Positions 1 to 5,413 of a DNA stretch of 18,156 nt are shown piece by piece. How positions within the stretch are numbered: position 1 is the first letter of the stretch; the number at the start of each line of letters is the position of its first letter. This DNA comes from UBA699 sp050261915 (lineage in GTDB: Bacteria > Bacillota > Clostridia > Clostridiales > Clostridiaceae). Location of the stretch: the NCBI GenBank assembly GCA_050261915.1, contig JBLNDT010000076.1, positions 1-18,156 on the forward strand, given 5' to 3'. Under the pieces are notes generated by a model. That model saw nothing but the letters and a program-made list of their open reading frames with translations. It had not been told where the DNA came from and ran no database searches. The position numbers and the translations under genes are program-made.

Positions 1-10
1 GGCTTTTTTT
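1..10 (+). terminator. probable T-tract of an upstream terminator (partial)
   Basis: The window opens with GGC followed by seven T. This looks like the 3' arm and T tract of an intrinsic terminator whose hairpin lies outside the window. Only the tail is visible, so the call is weak. Confidence 0.3.
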
Positions 11-29
11 ATGATATAGTGTATTTATA

Positions 30-57
30 TTGTGGAATGTGCTAAAATAACTAATAT
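30..57 (+). promoter_or_regulatory. candidate sigma-A-type promoter for pgi
   Basis: TTGTGG (30-35) and TAATAT (52-57) are separated by 16 bp, about 30 bp before the pgi start codon. The spacing and -10 box fit a housekeeping promoter; the -35 box is imperfect. The region is very AT-rich, so chance matches are likely and the start site is not certain. Confidence 0.4.
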
Positions 58-87
58 TAATATAAATGTATTTTTATAGGAGGTTAC

Positions 88-1395
88 ATGTTGACAAACA
101 AATTAAATCTTGAGCTGAAAAATGCGGAGCCTTTTATTACCGAGGATGAAATATACGAAATGCAGCCTATGGTTAATTTAGTACATGATATGTTAAGAAA
201 CAAGAGCGGTGCGGGGAACGACTACCTAGGATGGGTTGATCTCCCATTGAATTTGGATATTGATGAAATGAACAGGATAAAGAATGCTGCTTTAAGAATA
301 AGAAAAAGCTGTGAGGTATTTATAATAATCGGAATTGGGGGTTCTTACCTTGGCGCTCGTTCTGCTATTGAAATGCTGACTCATAATTTTCATAATATTA
401 TTAACACAGGTCATCCAAAGATACTATACGTTGGAAACAATATAAGTTCAACATATATTAGTGAACTTCTTGAGGTTATAGAGGATAAGGATATCTGCTT
501 AAATGTAATATCTAAATCCGGAACTACGACAGAGCCTGCTATTGCATTTAGGATACTAAAGGACTTTATGGAAAAAAGGTATGGAAGAAATGGTGCAAGA
601 GACAGGATATTTACGACTACAGACAAAGCAAGGGGTGCTCTAAAGGCTATGTCTGATGCCGAAGGTTATGAAAGTTTTGTTATACCGGATGATATAGGAG
701 GGAGATATTCTGTACTTACTGCAGTAGGGCTTCTTCCAATAGCAGCAGCAGGTATAGATATAGATAGCATACTGGCTGGAGCAAGGGATGCCGCCTTGGA
801 TCTGAATTGTTCCGAACTTACAAAAAACAGCGCCTATAAATATGCTGTGATAAGGAATATTCTTTACAAGAAAGGGAAGAGTATAGAGCTTCTTGCAAAT
901 TTTGAACCATGCATGCATTACTTTGGTGAATGGTTTAAACAACTATTTGCAGAAAGCGAAGGCAAAGGGGGAAATGGGATATTCCCTTCAATTGCAGATT
1001 TTTCAACTGACCTTCATTCAATAGGTCAGTACATCCAGGATGGAAAGAGACTTATATTTGAAACTTTTATTAATATAGAAAAACCAAAAAAGGAAATTGA
1101 AATTATAAGTGATGAAATGGACTTGGATGGATTAAACTTTTTATCAGGAAAGTCCATAGATTTCGTACGGGAGCTGGCTTATGAGGGTACAAAACTTGCC
1201 CATAATCAAGGAGATGTACCTGTGATAACAATAAATCTTCCGGAAATTTCAACCTATCATTATGGATATATGGTTTACTTTTTTGAAATGGCATGTGCTG
1301 CAAGTGGATATATATTAGGGGTTAACCCTTTTGATCAGCCTGGGGTTGAGGCTTATAAGAATCACATGCATAATCTGATGAATAACAAAGGATAG
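88..1395 (+). CDS. pgi: glucose-6-phosphate isomerase
   Basis: This 435-aa protein interconverts glucose 6-phosphate and fructose 6-phosphate in glycolysis and gluconeogenesis, in the cytoplasm. Visible family motifs are GIGGSYLGA (82-90), the phosphate-binding SKSGTTTEP (142-150), GGRYS (204-208), the Glu of FAESEGKGG (about 290), His310 in DLHSIGQY and Lys424 in EAYKNHM. These fit the two sugar-isomerase (SIS) domains and active-site Glu, His and Lys of the short bacterial isomerase type, which is about 450 aa in Bacillus. The ATG at 88 follows TAGGAGG (77-83) at good spacing. The stop lies 2 bp before the next start codon, so the two genes are probably co-transcribed. No key residue appears to be missing. 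Confidence 0.97.
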   Translation: MLTNKLNLELKNAEPFITEDEIYEMQPMVNLVHDMLRNKSGAGNDYLGWVDLPLNLDIDEMNRIKNAALRIRKSCEVFIIIGIGGSYLGARSAIEMLTHNFHNIINTGHPKILYVGNNISSTYISELLEVIEDKDICLNVISKSGTTTEPAIAFRILKDFMEKRYGRNGARDRIFTTTDKARGALKAMSDAEGYESFVIPDDIGGRYSVLTAVGLLPIAAAGIDIDSILAGARDAALDLNCSELTKNSAYKYAVIRNILYKKGKSIELLANFEPCMHYFGEWFKQLFAESEGKGGNGIFPSIADFSTDLHSIGQYIQDGKRLIFETFINIEKPKKEIEIISDEMDLDGLNFLSGKSIDFVRELAYEGTKLAHNQGDVPVITINLPEISTYHYGYMVYFFEMACAASGYILGVNPFDQPGVEAYKNHMHNLMNNKG

Positions 1396-1397
1396 AT

Positions 1398-1859
1398 ATG
1401 ATGAAAATAATAGTTGATGGGGATGCTTGTCCTGGTAAGGAAATAATAGAGGCTGCTGCAAAGTTGTATAATGTTCAGGTTTTGATATTTTGTGATATAA
1501 ACCATGTAATTAACAGTAGTTACAGCAGGGTGATATATATAGATAAGGGTTTTCAGACTGTAGATATTGCAGTTGCAAATGAAACCTCCAAGGGAGATAT
1601 TGTTATTACCCAGGATTTTGGGGTTGCTGCCATGTGTCTTGGTAAAAAGGCATATGCACTTGGACCTAAAGGTTATATTTATACAGACGAAAATATTGAT
1701 AGGCTTTTATTTGAAAGGCATATTGCAGCAAAGGTAAGAAAAGGCGGCGGAAGAACCGCCAACCAGAAAAAAAGAAACAGCGGTGACGATGAAAGATTAA
1801 GAGCAAGTCTTATTCAGCTTATTGAAAAAGCTATGGAGATTAATCCTCAAAGTCCTTAA
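1398..1859 (+). CDS. YaiI/YqxD family protein (DUF188)
   Basis: This 153-aa protein belongs to the widespread YaiI/YqxD (DUF188) family, whose biochemical role is not settled; a PIN-like nuclease fold has been proposed. Family signatures visible are the N-terminal DGDACP (7-12), VDIAVAN (55-61), GDIVITQDFG (66-75) and a C-terminal RHIAAKVRKGGGRT stretch (107-120). Asp7, Asp9, Asp56 and Asp73 are candidate metal ligands. Two adjacent ATG codons (1398 and 1401) could start the protein, and AAAGGA at the end of pgi serves as ribosome binding site. It lies 2 bp after pgi and was probably transcribed with it. The last 20 bp overlap the end of a convergent minus-strand gene, and I see no terminator between them. 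Confidence 0.92.
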   Translation: MMKIIVDGDACPGKEIIEAAAKLYNVQVLIFCDINHVINSSYSRVIYIDKGFQTVDIAVANETSKGDIVITQDFGVAAMCLGKKAYALGPKGYIYTDENIDRLLFERHIAAKVRKGGGRTANQKKRNSGDDERLRASLIQLIEKAMEINPQSP

Positions 1860-2004
1860 AATCTACGCTTGACTGGGGCCCTTCAGGGAAAAGAAGACCA
1901 TTATTGGATCTTTCTATAATTGGGTATTCGTACTTTTTGCTTATTAAAAAATCGTTGTTTTTATATTGGTATTCTGGGTCATGTCTGTCTGTTTTATTTT
2001 CCAT
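1840..2004 (-). CDS. small charged protein of unknown function (54 aa)
   Basis: I do not recognise this protein. The reading frame is open further upstream to 2073, but the ATG at 2002-2004 follows AAAGGAGA at normal spacing, which sets a 54-aa product. It is rich in Asp, Glu, Lys, Asn and Tyr, has no membrane segment or signal peptide, and carries the unusual short segment ERSNNGLLFPEGPQ (31-44). It is convergent with the DUF188 gene and overlaps its last 20 bp. Upstream lies a candidate promoter shared back-to-back with the 2133 gene's control region. The strong ribosome binding site and promoter support a real gene. Protein-level support is lacking here. Confidence 0.7.
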   Translation of the reverse strand: MENKTDRHDPEYQYKNNDFLISKKYEYPIIERSNNGLLFPEGPQSSVDFKDFED

Positions 2005-2059
2005 AGTATCACTCTCCTTTTTATTAGCTTTGCCAAAATAAATTAATTTATAAAAAATA

Positions 2060-2088
2060 ATTGTATTTAACACTGTGGTTAATATAAA
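2060..2088 (-). promoter_or_regulatory. candidate promoter for the 54-aa gene
   Basis: Read on the minus strand, TTTATA (2088-2083) and TACAAT (2065-2060) are 17 bp apart. The predicted start near 2053 would give a leader of about 50 nt before the ATG at 2004. The DNA is AT-rich and the -35 match is partial. Confidence 0.4.
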
Positions 2089-2097
2089 ATGAAATAG

Positions 2098-2103
2098 TAT
2101 AAT
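2098..2103 (+). promoter_or_regulatory. candidate -10 box for the Y_Y_Y-repeat gene
   Basis: A perfect TATAAT lies 30 bp before the TTG start at 2133. No good -35 box sits 16-18 bp upstream (CTGTGG at 2073-2078 is 19 bp away), so an activator or another sigma factor may be involved, or the match may be chance. Confidence 0.35.
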
Positions 2104-2132
2104 AATTTACTATACGGCAGGGGATAGATAAT

Positions 2133-3287
2133 TTGAATGAGTTTAATATTGAATTTAATTTAGCCAGTCCTCAGGATATAAAATCACAAATTAATATATC
2201 CATAAATACAAAAGGTGAATATTTATTTAAATTTTTAGCAGGTTTTGAGGGAAAGTGGAGCACATTAAGAGACTTTTCGGAAAGCGGCAGTATAATTTGG
2301 GTCCCTGAAGAATATGGAATATACACCATAATGGTTCAGATTAGGGATTTAAACAGTTCAAAGTCCTTCAACTATGTATCAAAGGCGGAATATGAGATTA
2401 AAGAAGTTGAAGAAAAACATGATGAGAATTCTTTAGTTTCAATTGATGAAATTGTTATGGAGAAAAAAAGAGCCTTTGTTGTTAATGAAACCATTCATAT
2501 TGAAGTTGCTGCCTCTGGCAGCAGCAATATAAGATACAGCTTTCTTGTAAGAAAAGATGGCCATAAAATGGAGGAAATCAAATACGGTGCTTGTAACTGG
2601 GTGGATTTCACACCTGAACTGAGTGGGAATTTTCAGCTGGAGGTAAGAGTGAAGGATAAGTACTCTAATGCTGAATTTGACAGTTACAAGCTTATTCCAA
2701 TAGAGGTTTATGATTTTATTCCTGCTGAAATAGATTATATGTTGATACCTTTGAAAGAATACTTTGTAATTTTAGATGAGATTGAAATTGAAACAATAGT
2801 TCAAAATACTGATAAGGTATTACTTAAATATATTTTGAAAATAAATGGACAAATAATTGAAGAAACAGATTTTGTAGAAGGTAAAAAGTACAAGTTTACA
2901 CCAAAATCAATTGGGGTGTATTCTTTAGAGGTTCTTGCTAAGAATTTTTACAGCAATAAGGATTTTGACAGCAGCAAAGAGATTGGAATAAAAGTGTATG
3001 ATTACTATCCAATTTCAAATGCTGAGATTTTGTGTGACAATGAAAAAATAACCACCGGTACACCTGTCACCTTTTCTGCTTCCTGCAGAGGAGGTAAAGA
3101 TGTACTGTATGAGTTTTATATTATGGAAAACAGCCAGTGGAAGCTGGTACAAAATTTTAGCAAGAAAAGATATTACACTTTTATCCCTTTTGACAAAGGA
3201 AATTATAAAGTTCTGGTTTTGATGAAAAGCAGAGGGGTAAGGCAAGATTATGAGAAATATAACATTTATTCATTTAATATAGAATAG
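2133..3287 (+). CDS. four-repeat Y_Y_Y (triple tyrosine motif) protein
   Basis: This 384-aa protein is built of four tandem beta-sandwich-like repeats of about 90-95 residues, roughly 7-92, 104-196, 199-292 and 296-384. Each repeat has a central strand with Tyr or Phe, a block such as WVPEEYGIY, FTPELSGNFQLEV, FTPKSIGVYSLEV or FIPFDKGNYKVLV, and an end of the type EVYDF or KVYDY. This resembles the Y_Y_Y (triple tyrosine) repeats common in clostridial proteins and in sensor-kinase ectodomains. There is no signal peptide, membrane segment or catalytic domain, so a binding or scaffold role is inferred. Translation starts at TTG with AGGGGA (2119-2124) 8 bp upstream; a nearby ATG (2137) is out of frame. 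The gene stops 11 bp before a lytic transglycosylase, implying an operon and a cell-wall link. Confidence 0.8.
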   Translation: MNEFNIEFNLASPQDIKSQINISINTKGEYLFKFLAGFEGKWSTLRDFSESGSIIWVPEEYGIYTIMVQIRDLNSSKSFNYVSKAEYEIKEVEEKHDENSLVSIDEIVMEKKRAFVVNETIHIEVAASGSSNIRYSFLVRKDGHKMEEIKYGACNWVDFTPELSGNFQLEVRVKDKYSNAEFDSYKLIPIEVYDFIPAEIDYMLIPLKEYFVILDEIEIETIVQNTDKVLLKYILKINGQIIEETDFVEGKKYKFTPKSIGVYSLEVLAKNFYSNKDFDSSKEIGIKVYDYYPISNAEILCDNEKITTGTPVTFSASCRGGKDVLYEFYIMENSQWKLVQNFSKKRYYTFIPFDKGNYKVLVLMKSRGVRQDYEKYNIYSFNIE

Positions 3288-3298
3288 TAGGTGAGATT

Positions 3299-3907
3299 AT
3301 GAAGGTTGATAACAGTTCTTCGGTGCAAAAAGTTCAGGAACTTCAAATGTTGACTCAAATTTTGAGTGAAATGGGCGGGTCGGACAATAGTGGATCTTTT
3401 CAATTGATGCTTGAAAGTCTTACGACGGCCATGGCGGATAAAGAAAATGGAACATCCAGATTGGATTTTAATAATTTTTCCAGTGGTTCAGCTGCTCAAG
3501 TTAATACAGGAAATACAAGCATTGATGCTGCTATAAATAATGCTTCAAAAAAATATGGGGTAGACAGGGATCTTATAAAGGCTGTAATAAAGCAGGAGTC
3601 TGATTTTAATCCATATGCAAAGTCCTCTGCGGGGGCGGAAGGATTAATGCAGCTTATGCCAGGCACTGCAGCGGATTTAGGTGTTTCTAATCCATATGAT
3701 GCTACGCAAAATGTGGATGGGGGAACAAAGTATTTGAAGGGTCTTCTTGAAATGTATGGCAACTCAAAGGAATTGGCTTTGGCTGCATATAATGCAGGTC
3801 CGGGTACCTTGAGTAAAAGGGGAGTGGACCAGGTTTCAGAAATATCAAATCTCCCATCTGAAACAAGAAACTACGTACAAAAAGTAATGAAATATTATGG
3901 TAAATAA
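3299..3907 (+). CDS. SLT-domain lytic transglycosylase
   Basis: This 202-aa protein carries a C-terminal soluble lytic transglycosylase (Slt70-type, lysozyme-like) domain from about residue 75 to the end. Enzymes of this family cleave the MurNAc-GlcNAc bond of peptidoglycan, forming 1,6-anhydro-MurNAc. The catalytic Glu100 lies in KQESDFNP, followed by the family motifs GLMQLMP (115-121) and AYNAGPG (163-169). Residues 1-70 are a low-complexity Ser/Asn/Gly-rich region with no signal peptide, so how the enzyme reaches the wall is unclear; Firmicute relatives with the same lack of a leader exist. The ATG follows TAGGTGA directly after the upstream stop, consistent with co-translation with the Y_Y_Y-repeat protein. 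A terminator follows immediately. Confidence 0.93.
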   Translation: MKVDNSSSVQKVQELQMLTQILSEMGGSDNSGSFQLMLESLTTAMADKENGTSRLDFNNFSSGSAAQVNTGNTSIDAAINNASKKYGVDRDLIKAVIKQESDFNPYAKSSAGAEGLMQLMPGTAADLGVSNPYDATQNVDGGTKYLKGLLEMYGNSKELALAAYNAGPGTLSKRGVDQVSEISNLPSETRNYVQKVMKYYGK

Positions 3908-3935
3908 AAGACAGAGTGCTGTCTTTTATTTTTCA
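3902..3935 (+). terminator. intrinsic terminator after the transglycosylase gene
   Basis: An 11- to 13-bp stem (left arm ATAAAAGACAG at 3904-3914, right arm CTGTCTTTTAT at 3919-3929) with a 4-nt loop is followed by a T-rich run. The left arm overlaps the transglycosylase stop codon. It separates this operon from the downstream pseudouridine synthase. Confidence 0.85.
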
Positions 3936-3952
3936 TAATGATAGGAGGAAAT

Positions 3953-4669
3953 ATGGAGCGGTTAGATAAGGTATTATCAAATTTGGGTTTCGGCTCAAGA
4001 AAAGAAGTTAAGGCGCTTGTAAAATCAAAAGAAGTAACTGTTGATGGGAATATTGTTACAGACAGCGGCATGCAGATTGACCCTGAAAAATCCGAAATAT
4101 ATGTTTCGGGAGAAAAAGTTAATTACAAAAAGTACATATATATCATGATGAACAAACCTGATGGAGTTGTCTCTGCAACCTTTGACAATATTGACAAAAC
4201 CGTGGTAGACCTTTTGACCCCGGAATTTAAAGCTTTTAACCCATTTCCTGTGGGCAGGCTTGATAAAGATACTGTTGGTCTTCTCCTCCTTACAAACGAC
4301 GGTGATTTAAATCATAAGCTTATATCTCCTAAATGGCATGTTAATAAGGTTTATTATGCCAGAATAAATAAACCCCTTGGCCCGGAAGACATCAAAGCTT
4401 TTTTTGATGGAGTCACCTTGGATGACGGTTATGTATGCATGAGCGCAAAATTAGAAATTATAAATTCTGATGATGATGGTTCGGTCGCTTTGATTACAAT
4501 TCAAGAAGGTAAATTTCATCAAGTTAAAAGGATGTTTAAAAGTGTTGGGAAAGAGGTTTTATACCTTAAACGAATAAGCTTTGGAGCTTTAAACCTTGAT
4601 GAGGAGCTGGTGGAAGGGTCTTTTAGAGAACTTACAGAGCTGGAAGAATCTATTTTGAAAAAAATTTAA
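3953..4669 (+). CDS. RsuA/RluB-type pseudouridine synthase
   Basis: This 238-aa enzyme isomerises a uridine to pseudouridine in ribosomal RNA. An N-terminal S4 RNA-binding domain (about 1-60, RLDKVLSNLGFGSRKEV) precedes the catalytic domain. The signature GRLDKDTVGLLLLTNDG (101-117) places the catalytic Asp at 104. KPDGVVSAT (68-76), HKLISPKWHVNKVY (121-134) and FHQVKRMF (near the C terminus) also match the RsuA branch, whose Escherichia coli member modifies U516 of 16S rRNA. The exact target here cannot be read from sequence. An upstream in-frame ATG (3938) exists, but TAGGAGGA at 3942-3949 sits between the two and fixes the start at 3953. No good promoter was seen in the short space after the preceding terminator. 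Confidence 0.93.
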   Translation: MERLDKVLSNLGFGSRKEVKALVKSKEVTVDGNIVTDSGMQIDPEKSEIYVSGEKVNYKKYIYIMMNKPDGVVSATFDNIDKTVVDLLTPEFKAFNPFPVGRLDKDTVGLLLLTNDGDLNHKLISPKWHVNKVYYARINKPLGPEDIKAFFDGVTLDDGYVCMSAKLEIINSDDDGSVALITIQEGKFHQVKRMFKSVGKEVLYLKRISFGALNLDEELVEGSFRELTELEESILKKI

Positions 4670-4768
4670 TTTAACTTTTGTTTTGCGAAAAATGGCGAAT
4701 ATATATAAAATATGAATTTTGTTTCTGCAACTTAATATAATATTTACAATTAATTTTGCAATACACTA

Positions 4769-4797
4769 TTGTTTTTTTTATTAGTCTTTAATATAAT
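4769..4797 (+). promoter_or_regulatory. near-consensus sigma-A promoter in a gene-free region
   Basis: TTGTTT (4769-4774) and a perfect TATAAT (4792-4797) are 17 bp apart. The predicted start is near 4803-4805. It is about 180 bp before yerC, but the transcript would first meet the hairpins and T tract at 4811-4890. Confidence 0.6.
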
Positions 4798-4802
4798 TAA
4801 CT

Positions 4803-4890
4803 TGCAAGGATAAATAAAAAGATATATATCCCCCTTTTTATTTATTTAGACAGCCTATACCCCAATGGGCTGTCTTTTCATGTTTTTTTT
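4803..4890 (+). ncRNA. candidate small RNA or attenuated leader
   Basis: A transcript from the 4769-4797 promoter would be about 85 nt. It would contain an 11-bp AT-rich hairpin (TAAATAAAAAG at 4811-4821 with CTTTTTATTTA at 4834-4844, loop ending in CCCC). A GC-containing hairpin with the shape of a terminator follows (AGACAGCC at 4848-4855 with GGCTGTCT at 4868-4875), then a T-rich tail with eight consecutive T near 4883-4890. No start codon with a ribosome binding site lies inside. GGATA (4808-4812) could alternatively pair with TATCC (4827-4831), excluding the first hairpin. It may be an independent small RNA or the leader of yerC. It matches no RNA family I know. Confidence 0.45.
4848..4890 (+). 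terminator. intrinsic terminator in the rsuA-yerC gap
   Basis: An 8-bp stem, AGACAGCC (4848-4855) with GGCTGTCT (4868-4875), closes a 12-nt loop. TTTT, CATG and a run of eight T follow. It could end transcripts of the pseudouridine synthase gene, of the candidate small RNA, or both. Confidence 0.7.
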
Positions 4891-4985
4891 ATAAATTGTG
4901 GATTATTCTCAAATTAAATGATACAATTTAATCAGTTAAATTGCTAAAGTGAATTGATAAAATGTATATTTGAGGAGATGAACTT

Positions 4986-5303
4986 ATGGTGCAATATCAG
5001 TCCAAACTAGAAGGTAAAGAAATGGATTTTTTGTGTGATGCTTTTTTGGCTTTAGAAACCAGAGAAGAGTGTTACAGATTTTTTGATGATATCTGTACAA
5101 TTAATGAAATTAAGGCCCTTGAACAAAGAATAATTGTAGCAAAAATGCTTAAGGATAAAAAGACATATATTGAAATTGCTGCTTCAACCGGTGCAAGTAC
5201 TGCTACCATAAGTCGAGTTAACAAGTGCCTACTTTATGGCAGTGATGGATATCAAATAATATTGAAAAGATTAGAGGAAAAAGAAAAGGAAAAAGAAGAA
5301 TAG
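4986..5303 (+). CDS. yerC: YerC/YecD family TrpR-related DNA-binding protein
   Basis: This 105-aa protein has the TrpR-superfamily helix-turn-helix. The diagnostic block is INEIKALEQRIIVAKML (39-55), followed by the recognition region YIEIAASTGASTATISRVN (61-79) and a charged Lys/Glu tail. Length and sequence match YerC of Bacillus subtilis (about 104 aa), whose regulatory target is not well defined; it should not be assumed to sense tryptophan. The ATG follows GAGGAG (4972-4977). The gene precedes pcrA and ligA here, and yerC also lies near pcrB-pcrA-ligA in Bacillus. A terminator separates it from pcrA, so it is probably transcribed alone, possibly under the control of the 4803-4890 leader element. 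Confidence 0.93.
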   Translation: MVQYQSKLEGKEMDFLCDAFLALETREECYRFFDDICTINEIKALEQRIIVAKMLKDKKTYIEIAASTGASTATISRVNKCLLYGSDGYQIILKRLEEKEKEKEE

Positions 5304-5308
5304 TTTAT

Positions 5309-5336
5309 GTGCCGGCATTGTAAAGCCGGCACTTTT
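5309..5336 (+). terminator. intrinsic terminator after yerC
   Basis: A perfect 8-bp GC-rich stem, GTGCCGGC (5309-5316) with GCCGGCAC (5325-5332), closes an 8-nt loop and is followed by TTTT and AT-rich sequence. It begins 5 bp after the yerC stop codon. Confidence 0.88.
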
Positions 5337-5369
5337 AAATTTGTAATATAAAAATGATTAAAGTTAAAG

Positions 5370-5383
5370 TATAATGATATAAT
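5370..5383 (+). promoter_or_regulatory. candidate -10 boxes for pcrA
   Basis: Two perfect TATAAT hexamers (5370-5375 and 5378-5383) lie 30-45 bp before the pcrA start. The best -35 candidate for the second is TGATTA (5355-5360) at 17 bp. The position between a terminator and the gene supports a promoter here. Confidence 0.45.
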
Positions 5384-5413
5384 ATGAGATAGAAAACTAT
5401 AGGAGTGATATTT

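Larger units (their letters stand above)
4670..4985. other. 316-bp gene-free region
   Basis: No ORF with a ribosome binding site was found on either strand. The first 100 bp are AT-rich and featureless. The middle holds a near-consensus promoter (4769-4797), two adjacent hairpins (4811-4844 and 4848-4875) and a T tract; these are listed separately. The last 95 bp form the immediate upstream region of yerC, with TACAAT (4922-4927), TAAAAT (4958-4963) and TATATT (4965-4970) as weak -10 candidates and GAGGAG (4972-4977) as its ribosome binding site. The pseudouridine synthase gene has no closer terminator than the hairpin at 4848-4875. Confidence 0.7.

Noticed and set aside
2005..2073. Upstream extension of the 54-aa gene on the minus strand
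   Set aside because: The extension has no ribosome binding site and overlaps the candidate -10 box; the strong site lies before the ATG at 2004.
5405..5413. GTG at 5405 as the pcrA start
   Set aside because: The GTG is part of the AGGAGTG ribosome binding site; the TTG at 5414 has proper spacing and gives the usual PcrA N terminus.
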